Assembly: GCA_016219005.1 (NCBI GenBank)
Contig: JACRCN010000041.1
Span: 1 to 64,000, forward strand
From: Deltaproteobacteria bacterium
GTDB taxonomy: Bacteria > Desulfobacterota > Desulfobacteria > Desulfobacterales > SpSt-501
Reading direction: 5' to 3'
DNA length: 64,000 nucleotides
The position numbers were made by a program, and so were the translations under genes. Of the stretch, positions 8,710-18,128 are shown one piece after another (position 1 is the stretch's first letter; each line of letters begins with the position of its first letter). A model generated the notes under the pieces. That model made no database searches and was not told where the DNA came from. It saw only the letters and a list, made by a program, of their open reading frames with translations.

Positions 8710-10006
8710 CAACACGGTGGCCATCTGGATACTCTGCGTGAGCTTCACCGTCTTTCTCTTCCTGCGGTTCCCGGTCGCTCTCGTTTTGGCGCTCTCCTCC
8801 CTCGCGACGCTCTGGTATCTCCAGATGCCCATCGTGGTGGTGGCCCAGCAGATCCTCCAGGGGATCAACGCCTTTTCCCTCCTCGCGATCCCCTTCTTCA
8901 TCATGACAGGGCAGCTTCTCGGTGCGGGAGGGCTGGCGAACCGCATCGTCGCTTTTGCCAATGTCTTTGTCGGACGACTCCCCGGGGGGCTTTCCATCGT
9001 CAACTCGGTAGCCTGCATGTTCTTCGGAAACCTCTCCGGATCTGCCGTCGCGGACACCTCCGCCATCGGGTCGGTCATGATCCCGATCATGAAGAACAAG
9101 GGCTATTCGGCCGAGTACGCGGTGGGTGTCACGATTTCTTCGGCGATCCAGGGCGTCGTGGTTCCTCCGAGCCATAACCTCATTCTCTACTCGATCGTGG
9201 CGACGGGAGTCGTGGGCGGTCTCTCCGTCGGGAAGCTTTTCATGGCCGGCATCGTGCCCGGGCTCTTGCTCCTGCTCACCCTCTGCGTCGTGGGCGTTAT
9301 CATCAGCATCCGGCGCGACTACCCGAAGGGAGACCCGGTCGAACGCAGCAAGATTCCTTCGATCCTGCTCCACGGCTTTCTCTCGCTGACGCCGGCATTC
9401 CTCATCCTCGGTTCCATCATCGGCGGCCTCGCTACCGCCACCGAGGCGGGCGCCCTCGCTGTCGTTTATTCTTTCTGCCTGGGCTTCTTTGGATATCACG
9501 AGCTCAGGCCCAAGCATCTCTGGCCGGTTCTGGTGAGGACCTTCCGTACCGTCCTGATGGTCTTCTTCCTCATCGGGGCCTCGGGCGCCTTCGGGTATGC
9601 CATGACGATTCTCCGCCTGCCCGACCTCATCACACAGGGTTTCCTTCAGATATCCCAAACGCCCTGGGTTATTCTTCTGATGATCAACATTCTTCTGCTC
9701 ATCCTGGGCGGGCCGATGGACATGGCCCCGATGATCGTCATCCTGACGCCCATCCTCCTGCCCGTCTGCGTTAAGCTCGGCATGTCGCCCATCCAGTTTG
9801 GCCTCGTCTTGATCTTCAACGCAGGCATGGGGTTGCTGACGCCGCCGGTCGGCACGGTCCTCTTCGTGGGTTGCGCCATCGGCAAGGTGAATGTAAACGC
9901 CGGAACGAAGGCGATGATGCCCTTCTTCCTGGCCATGATGGTCGTGCTGTTCCTGATCACCTACTACCCTCCTTTCACCATGTGGCTTCCAGGATTCGTG
10001 AAGTGA
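8702..10006 (+). CDS. dctM: TRAP transporter large permease subunit, DctM
   Basis: 434 residues, highly hydrophobic with about 12 membrane segments. Typical DctM features include PFFIMTGQLLGAGGLANRIV, the GNLSGSAVADTSAIGSVM loop that lines the sodium and substrate path, and the C-terminal LLTPPVGTVLFVGCAIG. It is the sodium-coupled permease partner of the DctPQ genes upstream. A cupin gene and uronate enzymes follow, so the substrate is probably a uronate or its oligomer. Confidence 0.91.
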   Translation: MPDNTVAIWILCVSFTVFLFLRFPVALVLALSSLATLWYLQMPIVVVAQQILQGINAFSLLAIPFFIMTGQLLGAGGLANRIVAFANVFVGRLPGGLSIVNSVACMFFGNLSGSAVADTSAIGSVMIPIMKNKGYSAEYAVGVTISSAIQGVVVPPSHNLILYSIVATGVVGGLSVGKLFMAGIVPGLLLLLTLCVVGVIISIRRDYPKGDPVERSKIPSILLHGFLSLTPAFLILGSIIGGLATATEAGALAVVYSFCLGFFGYHELRPKHLWPVLVRTFRTVLMVFFLIGASGAFGYAMTILRLPDLITQGFLQISQTPWVILLMINILLLILGGPMDMAPMIVILTPILLPVCVKLGMSPIQFGLVLIFNAGMGLLTPPVGTVLFVGCAIGKVNVNAGTKAMMPFFLAMMVVLFLITYYPPFTMWLPGFVK

Positions 10007-10177
10007 GGCCAGAGGGTCGAGGTGAACGTCATTTCGGTTAGCTTCAGCGCGAGGTTTTCTGGGGTGGAGGGGATTTCAAAGGGGATGCGCATGCCGGAGT
10101 TTCCGTTCCCGAGCAGGGCCGGCGAGGTCGGACCTCACCATCCCCTAAATCGTCCAACTGCATGAGGAGACAGGACC

Positions 10178-10516
10178 ATGGGCATAGTGAAGTCATCCGA
10201 GGTTGCCGTTACTCCCATCAGCGCGGGTCGCTCGCGCTATCTCGCCCACACCGATCACCTCATGGCGGTAGTGGTCGACTTTAACGACGGGCCGGCGTCG
10301 ATCCCCGACCCTCCGCACTCGCACCCGCACGAGCAGGTGTCATACGTGGTCGCGGGTGAACTCATCCTGGTCATGGGCGAAGAAAAAACACGCCTGTCGG
10401 CGGGCGACCTGTACACGGTTCCCGCCAATGTTCCGCATGCCGTTCAGACGCTCAGCCCTCACGTACGTTTGATCGATGCATTCAACCCGATCCGCGAGGA
10501 TTTCCTAAAACGGTGA
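10178..10516 (+). CDS. kdgF: KdgF-like cupin protein
   Basis: A 112-residue single-domain cupin. The metal motif HSHPHEQ (about residues 46-52) and the second cupin box ending VPANVPHAV are both complete. KdgF proteins have this length and promote ring opening of unsaturated uronates from pectin or alginate breakdown to a linear ketouronate. The position between a TRAP transporter and UxaE/UxaC supports that role, but small cupins are a wide family. An AGGAGA site precedes the ATG. Confidence 0.72.
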   Translation: MGIVKSSEVAVTPISAGRSRYLAHTDHLMAVVVDFNDGPASIPDPPHSHPHEQVSYVVAGELILVMGEEKTRLSAGDLYTVPANVPHAVQTLSPHVRLIDAFNPIREDFLKR

Positions 10517-10611
10517 AGTTGACAGAGTGCAGCGAATAGCATAGAAATTTTCCATTCATTTTCTCTGTTGAAATCTTGCAGGACATGCATCGTTTCGGAG
10601 AGGAGACCGGC

Positions 10612-12162
10612 ATGAAAGATTTTCTGCAGCAGTGTTTTGGCGCCGCGGAATCGGCAGCGGTGCTGCCCGAAGCCAAGCGGGGGAGGCTGGCGGATTTGCT
10701 GGGCACATTCTGCCGTGCGAAGGTCCATCCTGCTTCCATCACCCTCCTCAGACGGTCTCTGATCTTTCTGTGTACGAAGGATGAGGTTAAGCGGCTCGGG
10801 ATCGCTTCATCTGCCGCCGGGCTTATTGACGAACCGGAGGGGCCCGAGGATCAACTCCTCCTGGAGGGAGTTCGGGTCCGGATGCGGACCGTTCAAACGA
10901 CCGCCCGCAGTGCTGCCTGGCTGCGCGAGATTCTTCCGTACCTGAATGCACGGCCGCTCGGACTGAAGCGGTCGGCCGGGTTCGGCGACCGCCTGGGGCT
11001 GGCCACGCCGGGTCACGTCCGAGCCGTCCGCAAAACAAACCTGGCGCCCATCTTCGCCCAGCAGTCGGTTCGCGAGAACGAACGCACGGGCCGTTCACCT
11101 CAAGAGGTGCTGGACGACGCCATGTGGGGCGCCTTCCAGGAAGGGTGGATCGATGGTTTTGGGGCGGATGCGGATCACCTCAAGAATGCAGAACATGTTT
11201 CTGCTTTCGCAGCCGCCGGGTACTCGTTTTTTACCATCGATCCTGGGGAGTATGTCGACAACGATGCGTCGCAGGTACCGGCGCCCATTCTCGAGCAAAA
11301 GCTTCAGGCACTGCCCTGGGGTGAGCTGGAAACCACGTCCTTGGATCTTCAGCGAACGCTGGCGGAGAAGCCGATCGACCTGGGGTTATTGAAAGCCACC
11401 TTCACCCGGGAAGACATTCGGCGCGCTGCGGCCAAGTACGGCAAGGCCGTTGCCCACACGGTGCGCATGTACCGCCACCTGGAGCAAGTCACCGCAGGAA
11501 GACCGTTTGAATTCGAGATGAGCGTCGACGAAACCGACAGCCCTACCACCCTTGCCGAGCATGTCTACATCGCGAGCGAATTGAAGCGATTGAAAGTCAA
11601 ATGCGTTAGCCTCGCCCCCCGCTACGTCGGTGCATTCGAAAAGGGTGTCGATTACATCGGCGGCCTCGCCGAGTTTGAAAGCTGCTTTGCCGAGCATGTG
11701 GCGGTTGCCAAGGCGTACGGGCCCTATAAGTTGAGCCTCCATTCGGGGTCCGATAAATTCAGCATCTACCCCATTGCAGCCCGTCTGGCCGGGGACCTGG
11801 TTCATCTCAAGACGGCCGGGACCAGCTACCTCGAAGCCCTGCGGGCCATCGGCCAATGCAACCCGCGGCTGTTCAGGGAGATCTTCGGGTTTGCCGTGGA
11901 ACGCTACCCGACGGATCGGGCCTCCTACCACGTTTCGGCGGAAATCGCGCGCATGCCCGATGCCGCTGCTTTAAACGATGAAGAGCTGCCGGGCCTGCTG
12001 GAAGACTTTCACGCCCGGGAAGTGCTGCACGTCACGTATGGGTCGGTGCTGAACGAGGCTCGTTTCCGGGCGCGCTTTTTCGAATCGTTGCGGCGGCACG
12101 AGGATGACTACACCCGAATCGTGGAGGCGCACTTCGACCGGCACCTCTCCCGGTTCCAATAA
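10612..12162 (+). CDS. uxaE: tagaturonate epimerase family protein, UxaE
   Basis: About 516 residues from the ATG at 10612, chosen for its AGGAG site; a TTG 36 bases earlier is in frame but poorly preceded. UxaE interconverts D-tagaturonate and D-fructuronate and was first described in Thermotoga. This lets galacturonate and glucuronate share one downstream route and makes a separate tagaturonate reductase unnecessary. Family features include DGFGADADHLKN, EMSVDETDSPTT and, near residues 373-385, SLHSGSDKFSIYP. The gene lies just ahead of uxaC, and no UxaB-type reductase is seen in the cluster, which fits the epimerase route. Confidence 0.85.
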   Translation: MKDFLQQCFGAAESAAVLPEAKRGRLADLLGTFCRAKVHPASITLLRRSLIFLCTKDEVKRLGIASSAAGLIDEPEGPEDQLLLEGVRVRMRTVQTTARSAAWLREILPYLNARPLGLKRSAGFGDRLGLATPGHVRAVRKTNLAPIFAQQSVRENERTGRSPQEVLDDAMWGAFQEGWIDGFGADADHLKNAEHVSAFAAAGYSFFTIDPGEYVDNDASQVPAPILEQKLQALPWGELETTSLDLQRTLAEKPIDLGLLKATFTREDIRRAAAKYGKAVAHTVRMYRHLEQVTAGRPFEFEMSVDETDSPTTLAEHVYIASELKRLKVKCVSLAPRYVGAFEKGVDYIGGLAEFESCFAEHVAVAKAYGPYKLSLHSGSDKFSIYPIAARLAGDLVHLKTAGTSYLEALRAIGQCNPRLFREIFGFAVERYPTDRASYHVSAEIARMPDAAALNDEELPGLLEDFHAREVLHVTYGSVLNEARFRARFFESLRRHEDDYTRIVEAHFDRHLSRFQ

Positions 12163-12321
12163 GCGCGGCACAGGACTCATATGCGTGGACTTCCGACGTG
12201 TCGAACTGGCTGCTGGACCCTCATTTCTGCGGAATCATCAAAGAACGGGGGATTCTGTTCGGGGACCGCGCTGGCGAGGATCCTCCACCGCCTGGGACGG
12301 CCCATGTCAAAGGAGTGACCC

Positions 12322-13737
12322 ATGAGACCCTTTCTTACCGAAGATTTTCTGCTGCAGACACAGACCGCCCGCACGCTCTTTCACGATTTCGCCGAAAACA
12401 TGCCCATCTTCGACTACCATTGCCACCTGCCGGTCGCGGAAATCGTCGCTGACAAAAACTTCGAGAACCTCACCGACATCTGGCTGCGGGGCGATCACTA
12501 CAAGTGGCGGGCCATGCGCGCCAACGGCATCGCCGAGCGGCTGATCACCGGGGATGCGAGCGACCTTGAAAAATTCCAGGCCTGGGCCGCCACCGTGCCC
12601 AAGACCCTGCGCAACCCGCTCTACCACTGGACCCATCTGGAGTTGAAGCGGTACTTTGGCGTTGCGGGAAAGCTCCTGAATCCTGAGACCGCTATAGACA
12701 TCTATGACACCTGCACCCGCATGCTGCAGACTTCCGATTTCAGTACGCGGAGCATTCTCAAGCGCATGAACGTCCGCGTCGTGTGCACCACCGACGATCC
12801 CGCCGACAGCCTCGAACACCACCTCAAGCTTAAAGCCGAGAGGGGGTTCACCGTAAAAGTCTTGCCGGCCTTCCGCCCGGACAAGGCGTTGGGCGTGGAA
12901 TCCCCCCGGGATTTCAATAAATGGGTCGGGCGGCTGGAGGCCTCCGCCGGGCTCTCCATCAAAAGTTTCGATTCGTTCCTGGAGGCTATCCGGCGCCGGC
13001 ACGACTTCTTCCACCAGTCAGGGTGCCGGCTTTCGGACCACGGAATCGAGCACCCCTTCGCCATAGACTACACCGCGAAGGATGTTAACAAAGCTTTCCA
13101 GAAGGCACGCCAAGGAAAAAGGCCGACGCCTGCTGAAGCGTTGAAATACAAGTCGGCTGTAATGCTCGAATTGGCGCGGCTGGATGCCGAGAAGGGCTGG
13201 ACCCAGCAGTTCCACTTCGGAGCGTTGCGAAGCATCAACACCAAGGCCATGGCGGCCCTGGGACCCGACACCGGTTACGACACCATCGGCGATTTTGAAT
13301 TGGCCCGGAACCTCGCCCGGTTCCTGGACTCTCTGGAGCGCGAAGGTCGTCTCGCCAAAACCATCCTGTACGTAATGAACCCGCGCGACAACGAAGTGAT
13401 CGCCGCCGCGATCGGCTGTTTCCAGGACGGGAGCCTGCCCGGCAAGATGCAGTTCGGGTCGGCCTGGTGGTTCAACGACCAGAAGGACGGCATCGAGCGG
13501 CAGATGAACACGCTTTCCAGCATGGGGCTGTTGAGCCGGTTCGTAGGCATGCTGACCGACTCGCGCAGTTTCCTGTCCTATCCGCGGCACGAATACTTCC
13601 GGCGGGTGCTGTGCAACTTGTTTGGCCATGACGTGGAGAATGGAGAGCTGCCGGACGACATGCAGTTGCTCGGGAACATGATCAAGGATATATGCTTCCG
13701 TAATGCGAAGGCATACTTCGGCATCGAGGCCGGGTGA
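12322..13737 (+). CDS. uxaC: glucuronate/galacturonate isomerase UxaC
   Basis: 471 residues, the usual UxaC length. UxaC converts D-galacturonate to D-tagaturonate and D-glucuronate to D-fructuronate. Evidence includes the N-terminal metal motif FDYHCHLP (amidohydrolase-like HxH), then WLRGDHYKWRAMRANG, VVCTTDDPAD, and the C-terminal LTDSRSFLSYPRHEYFRR. AAAGGAGTGACCC precedes the ATG. With the upstream epimerase and the downstream SDR it forms a hexuronate-to-mannonate route. Confidence 0.95.
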   Translation: MRPFLTEDFLLQTQTARTLFHDFAENMPIFDYHCHLPVAEIVADKNFENLTDIWLRGDHYKWRAMRANGIAERLITGDASDLEKFQAWAATVPKTLRNPLYHWTHLELKRYFGVAGKLLNPETAIDIYDTCTRMLQTSDFSTRSILKRMNVRVVCTTDDPADSLEHHLKLKAERGFTVKVLPAFRPDKALGVESPRDFNKWVGRLEASAGLSIKSFDSFLEAIRRRHDFFHQSGCRLSDHGIEHPFAIDYTAKDVNKAFQKARQGKRPTPAEALKYKSAVMLELARLDAEKGWTQQFHFGALRSINTKAMAALGPDTGYDTIGDFELARNLARFLDSLEREGRLAKTILYVMNPRDNEVIAAAIGCFQDGSLPGKMQFGSAWWFNDQKDGIERQMNTLSSMGLLSRFVGMLTDSRSFLSYPRHEYFRRVLCNLFGHDVENGELPDDMQLLGNMIKDICFRNAKAYFGIEAG

Positions 13738-13789
13738 AATACAGCCGAAAAGATCCTTCGGTAACCGCTTCAATCAGCGATCATCGTCA

Positions 13790-14812
13790 ATGACAGACAG
13801 GATACAGCTAAACCAGGCGGATCCCAGTGCATGTCGCGTGCTGGTGACCTCTACGACGTTCGGGATCCAAGACCCCACGCTGCGATCCGAGCTCGAGCAA
13901 GCGGTCGGCGGCGTCCGCTACAGCCCTGAAAAACGGCCTCTCGCCGCGCCGGAGTTGACGAGTCTAATCAAGGGCGTCGACGGCTGGATTGCAGGCCTTG
14001 ACGAAATCGATGCTTCCGTCATTGCGGCGTCCGACCGGTTGAAGGTGATCGCCCGCTATGGGGTCGGTTTTGACCGTGTGGATGTGGCGGCGGCGACCCG
14101 GCGCGGAATTGTGGTCACCAACACGCCGGGTGCAAACTCGGCCGCCGTAGCCGAACTGACGATCGGATTGATGCTGGCGCTCGCGCGCCAGATCTGCCGG
14201 GCGAACCAGACCATGCGATGCGGCCAGTGGCCGCGTTACTCGGGAGTGGGTCTGGCGGGAAAAACCGTGGGACTGGTTGGGTTCGGGTCCATCGGCCGCG
14301 AGGTGGCCCGTCGGCTGTCGGCCTTCGGGTGCCAGGTTCTTGTCGCGGACCCCTATTTGAGTCCGGAGGCCGTTTCCGGATGCGGAGCCGGCCTCCTGCC
14401 TCTCGATGAGCTGCTTCCGGTTTCCGATTTTTTAAGCCTGCACGCGGCAGCCACCCCGCTGACCGCAGGCATGGTGAACGAGTCGTTTCTCCGAAAACTG
14501 AAATCCGGCGCCTTTTTGGTCAACACGGCCCGTGGGGAATTGATCGACGAGGCAGCCCTCGCGCATGCGGTTGAAAGCGGGCGGCTGCGAGGAGTTGCAC
14601 TGGATTGCTTCCGCAACGAGCCTCCCGGAACAGATCACCCGCTGCTTCAGCTGCCGCAGGTGATTGTCACCCCCCACACCGGCGCCCATACGGATGAAGC
14701 CGTGAATGCCATGGGCAGGATGGCGCTCGACGCCTGCCTGGCGGTTCTGCGCGGGAGAAGACCGGCGCATGTCGTTAACCCCGATGTCTACACGGGCATG
14801 GAAGGCGTATGA
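13790..14812 (+). CDS. D-isomer-specific 2-hydroxyacid dehydrogenase
   Basis: 340 residues from the ATG at 13790. The two-domain fold carries the Rossmann motif VGLVGFGSIGRE (about residue 160) and all three catalytic positions: Arg in NTARGELID, Glu in FRNEPPG and His in VTPHTGAH. The family includes phosphoglycerate, glyoxylate and 2-ketoacid reductases. The uronate context suggests action on a sugar-acid keto intermediate or on tartronate/glyoxylate-type products, but this is not proven. Its TGA overlaps the next gene's ATG (ATGA), indicating coupled translation with the kinase. Confidence 0.85.
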   Translation: MTDRIQLNQADPSACRVLVTSTTFGIQDPTLRSELEQAVGGVRYSPEKRPLAAPELTSLIKGVDGWIAGLDEIDASVIAASDRLKVIARYGVGFDRVDVAAATRRGIVVTNTPGANSAAVAELTIGLMLALARQICRANQTMRCGQWPRYSGVGLAGKTVGLVGFGSIGREVARRLSAFGCQVLVADPYLSPEAVSGCGAGLLPLDELLPVSDFLSLHAAATPLTAGMVNESFLRKLKSGAFLVNTARGELIDEAALAHAVESGRLRGVALDCFRNEPPGTDHPLLQLPQVIVTPHTGAHTDEAVNAMGRMALDACLAVLRGRRPAHVVNPDVYTGMEGV

Positions 14813-16374
14813 AGAGTTCTTCCTGGTTTCTCGGCATAGACCTTGGGACCGGTAGCTGCAAAACGGCCGCAGTGGGTGAGGACGGCAAGGTTCTCGGTTT
14901 CGGGGTGGGCGAGTACTCGGGCGCCGAGGCCCAGGACCGCTGGCAGGAGCAGGACCCGCGGGAATTGCTGAAGGCGGCGATCGCCTCTGTTGGCCAGGCC
15001 GTGGCGCGGGCCGGCGCAAGCCCGGAAAGTTGCGGCGGTATGAGCATCGGCGGCGCTCTGCACAGTGTGATGGCCGTCGACGGCCATGGCGAACCTTTGA
15101 CGGGTGTCATTACCTGGGCGGACGGCCGGGCCGTTGAACCGGCCAGGGCCGTCGCCGGAACGCCGGCCGGCGACAATCTCTACCGGGAAACCGGCTGCCC
15201 CGCGCACGGGATGTATCCGCTTTACAAGATCATCTGGCTCCGCGAGAATCGACCGGAGGTTTTTCAACATGCCCGGCGTTATGTCTCCGCAAAGGAATAT
15301 GTCGGCTTCCGTTTGACCGGTACCTGGCAGGTCGATTACGCGCTCGCCGCGGGGTCCGGTTTCCTGAACACCGACACGCTCAAATGGAGCGATCCGGCCA
15401 TCGACCTGGCCGGCATCCGCAAAGACCAGCTTTCCCCCCTGGCTGCGCCCGTCGCCCTGCTCGGCAAGCTGCAGCCGGCAATCGCCGCCCGGATGGGGGT
15501 CCCCGCGAACACGCCGGTCGTGATGGGATCCTCCGATGCGGTCAACTCGAGCATCGGCGCCGGTGCCGTGGCTCCCACGCAGGCCACTTTAATGGTTGGG
15601 ACCAGCGGCGCGCTGCGGGTGGTATCCCCGCGGCCGGTGTTGGACCCCAAGGCCCGCAGCTGGTGCTATGCCATCGATGAAAGACACTGGCTGGTAGGGG
15701 GTGCGATCAACAACGGAGGCGTAGCCCTGTCCTGGCTGCGGGACTGCCTGAATCAAGCCCATGGGGGGCCGCCGCTGACCTTCGAAGACGTTCTCGCGCT
15801 TGCCAGCCGCGCCTCCGCCGGTTCCAGGGGCTTGGTCTGCCTTCCGTTTTTCGCGGGGGAACGCAGCCCCAACTGGAACCTGAATGCCCGGGCCGCTTTC
15901 TTCGGAATGAGCCTCGAGCACGAACTGCGACACGTGGCCCGGGCGCTGCTGGAGGGAATCGGGTTCCGCTTCAAAAACCTGGTGGAGGTCCTCCGTGAAA
16001 TCGGCCTGGATGTAAAGCAGATCGTCGCCTCGGGGGGCTTCATCAAGTCCGAGCTCTGGCTCCAGGTCATGGCCGATGTCCTGGGGCGGGACTTGAACGT
16101 TCCGGCCTGGGGCGAGACGTCGGCGCTGGCGGCAGCCTTCTGGGCGGCGCTGGCCGCCGGGTGCGCCGGTTCCATGGAAGACATCCGGAGCTGGGTTCGC
16201 CACGGCCACGCATGCCGGCCGGTTCCCGAGAACACAGCCGTCTACGAGCGGGTCTATCCTTTGTACACGAAACTCTATCAGGCGGCTGCCGGTTCTTTTG
16301 ATGATATCGTCCGGCTTCAGAACGACCTGGCCGCGGCCAAGGATGAAAGAGGCAAGCGCAATGGAACACGATGA
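14809..16374 (+). CDS. FGGY-family carbohydrate kinase (xylulokinase/gluconokinase-like)
   Basis: 521 residues. The phosphate-1 motif at the N-terminus (LGIDLGTGSCKTAAV), the ITWADGRA substrate segment, the GTSGALRV phosphate-2 loop and the adenosine region FIKSELWLQVMADVLG are all present. FGGY kinases phosphorylate pentuloses, gluconate and similar sugars. In the comparable Thermotoga hexuronate cluster the FGGY enzyme acts as gluconate kinase, so that is one candidate role. ATGA overlaps upstream and a 14-base overlap downstream show that it is part of one operon. Confidence 0.85.
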   Translation: MKSSSWFLGIDLGTGSCKTAAVGEDGKVLGFGVGEYSGAEAQDRWQEQDPRELLKAAIASVGQAVARAGASPESCGGMSIGGALHSVMAVDGHGEPLTGVITWADGRAVEPARAVAGTPAGDNLYRETGCPAHGMYPLYKIIWLRENRPEVFQHARRYVSAKEYVGFRLTGTWQVDYALAAGSGFLNTDTLKWSDPAIDLAGIRKDQLSPLAAPVALLGKLQPAIAARMGVPANTPVVMGSSDAVNSSIGAGAVAPTQATLMVGTSGALRVVSPRPVLDPKARSWCYAIDERHWLVGGAINNGGVALSWLRDCLNQAHGGPPLTFEDVLALASRASAGSRGLVCLPFFAGERSPNWNLNARAAFFGMSLEHELRHVARALLEGIGFRFKNLVEVLREIGLDVKQIVASGGFIKSELWLQVMADVLGRDLNVPAWGETSALAAAFWAALAAGCAGSMEDIRSWVRHGHACRPVPENTAVYERVYPLYTKLYQAAAGSFDDIVRLQNDLAAAKDERGKRNGTR

Positions 16375-17194
16375 TCGGCGGAAAGGGTATGATTTCAGTG
16401 GGCGTACCGTGGTCATGACCGGAGGCACCGGCGTTCTGGGCTCCGAAATGGCAGTGGCCCTTGTGCGCGCCGGGGCCGGCGTGGTGATCCTGGCACGCGA
16501 TCCATCGCGGGCCGGCGAGCTGAAAGCGCGTCTTGCGGAAGGGCCTGGAAGCGGGACCCTGGTTCATGCGGACGTCCTTGTGAAGGAGTCCCTTGCGAAG
16601 GCGGCGAAAGAGATCCAGAGCCGCTTCGGCCGGGTTCACGCTCTGATCAACGCCGCCGGCGGCAACGTCCCCGGAGCGACGACCAACCCAAGCCAGCGTT
16701 TCTTCGACCTGCCGGAGGATGCATTAAAACAGGTGGTGGACCTCAACTTGCTCGGCACCATCATTCCCTGCCAGGTGTTGGGCCGCTTGATGGCGGAGCA
16801 GGGGGATGGGAACATCATCAACATCGCATCCATGGCCGGCTTCCGGCCGCTGACCCGCACGATTGCTTATAGCGCCGCCAAGGCGGGCGTCAGCAATTTC
16901 ACGCAATGGCTGGCGGTTCACATGGCGCAGGAGTACTCCCCGGGAATCCGGGTCAACGCCATTGCACCGGGGTTCTTTCACACGCGCCAGAACCACTTTC
17001 TGCTATACGACGAGAAGACCGGTGAACTGACGCCGCGCGGCCGGTCCATCATCGATCACACCCCCATGCGGCGGTTTGGAGACCCTGAAGACCTGCTCGG
17101 CGCTCTGTTTTGGCTTTTGTCTCCCGGTGCGGATTTCGTAACCGGCACGGTGGTTGTCGTAGACGGAGGATTCTCCGCCTTCAGTGGCGTTTGA
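16361..17194 (+). CDS. SDR-family fructuronate reductase (D-mannonate oxidoreductase) candidate
   Basis: 277 residues from the ATG at 16361, which overlaps the kinase gene by 14 bases. Classical SDR features are the cofactor loop TGGTGVLGSE, NAAGG, and the catalytic Tyr-Lys in YSAAK. The long insertion with FHTRQNHFLLYDEKTG and the following GRSIIDHTPMRRFG is characteristic, in my recollection, of mannonate-oxidoreductase-type SDRs found beside UxaE and UxuA. It would reduce fructuronate to mannonate, completing the route from UxaC and UxaE. A mannonate dehydratase is not seen in the window. Exact substrate remains inferred. Confidence 0.78.
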   Translation: MEHDDRRKGYDFSGRTVVMTGGTGVLGSEMAVALVRAGAGVVILARDPSRAGELKARLAEGPGSGTLVHADVLVKESLAKAAKEIQSRFGRVHALINAAGGNVPGATTNPSQRFFDLPEDALKQVVDLNLLGTIIPCQVLGRLMAEQGDGNIINIASMAGFRPLTRTIAYSAAKAGVSNFTQWLAVHMAQEYSPGIRVNAIAPGFFHTRQNHFLLYDEKTGELTPRGRSIIDHTPMRRFGDPEDLLGALFWLLSPGADFVTGTVVVVDGGFSAFSGV

Positions 17195-17480
17195 GGACAA
17201 CCGCCCAAAAGTTGGAGCTCAAAGCTGAAAGCAAATTTTTTGTATTGGAAATGGGATCACAGAATTACGGGGTTTTTGCATTAACGGTTTCAGGCTGACG
17301 AACCTCTTCCAGCAAGGCGAAGTCCAACCGCTGAGCCTCGTGATAGTTGTTAGCTTTTCAGGATTCAAGTTTGATCGGTTTTCTGATACCATTAGGAATT
17401 GCGGCCGGCTTGTATCATCGCTGGGCCACCTGTTCAACCATCGACTGAAAAGCGGAATTGGTTCCACACCGAGGCGGACG

Positions 17481-18050
17481 ATGAACGACGAATCTTTTGA
17501 CGACTACTACGAAGATCTGCAGGCGAGCCCGAACGCCGACCAGGAAACCATCGAACGCGTATATCGGATGCTCGCCAAGCGCTACCACCCCGACAACGGC
17601 TGCACCGGATGCGTGGACAAGTTCGACGTGGTGACCAAGGCCTACCAAGTGCTGTCCGACCCGGCCAAGCGCGCGGCCTATGACATCCGCCATGAGCAAA
17701 TCAAGCATCGCAGGTGGAAATTGGCTTCAGCCGTGGTGCCATCCTCGCCCGCGAATGGCAACAGCGATCAGGAAATTCGGAATGCGGTGCTCTCGGTCCT
17801 TTACATCGAACGGCGCAACGACCCGTCCGCAGCCTCCGTCGGACTGTGGCAATTGGAGAAAATATTGGGATGGCCGGAAAAAATTCTGGAATTTCACACC
17901 TGGTATCTCAAGGAAAAAGGCTGGATTCAGCGCACAGATTCGGGCGGGTATGCCATCACGGTGGCCGGCGCCGATGTGATTGAAGAAACCGGAAGACTGA
18001 AAGACAAGGACCTGTTGCTGCCAGAACGAAGTGTTGTTCCTGAAAAATAG
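17481..18050 (+). CDS. J-domain (DnaJ-like) protein with a C-terminal winged-helix-like region
   Basis: 189 residues from the ATG at 17481. Residues 4-65 form a J-domain with the diagnostic HPD tripeptide (KRYHPDNGCTG) and the helix ending LSDPAKRAAYD. It should stimulate a DnaK ATPase. The G/F and zinc regions of DnaJ are absent. The C-terminal half (NAVLSVLYIERRNDP to WYLKEKGWIQRTDSG) reads like a small winged helix. It stands alone after the uronate operon; 17195-17480 contains no gene that I can support. The client or regulatory role is unknown. Confidence 0.8.
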   Translation: MNDESFDDYYEDLQASPNADQETIERVYRMLAKRYHPDNGCTGCVDKFDVVTKAYQVLSDPAKRAAYDIRHEQIKHRRWKLASAVVPSSPANGNSDQEIRNAVLSVLYIERRNDPSAASVGLWQLEKILGWPEKILEFHTWYLKEKGWIQRTDSGGYAITVAGADVIEETGRLKDKDLLLPERSVVPEK

Positions 18051-18128
18051 GCTGTTACATTAGTTTCTGGGCGAAAAAGCCGTCAATGACGGTTAGACTG
18101 GAAGCCGTTCAAAGTCGACCTGGATCGT

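Noticed and set aside
8170-9658. Long minus-strand frames opposite dctQ and dctM
   Set aside because: Highly charged, low-complexity translations opposite membrane proteins; no start sites or domains.
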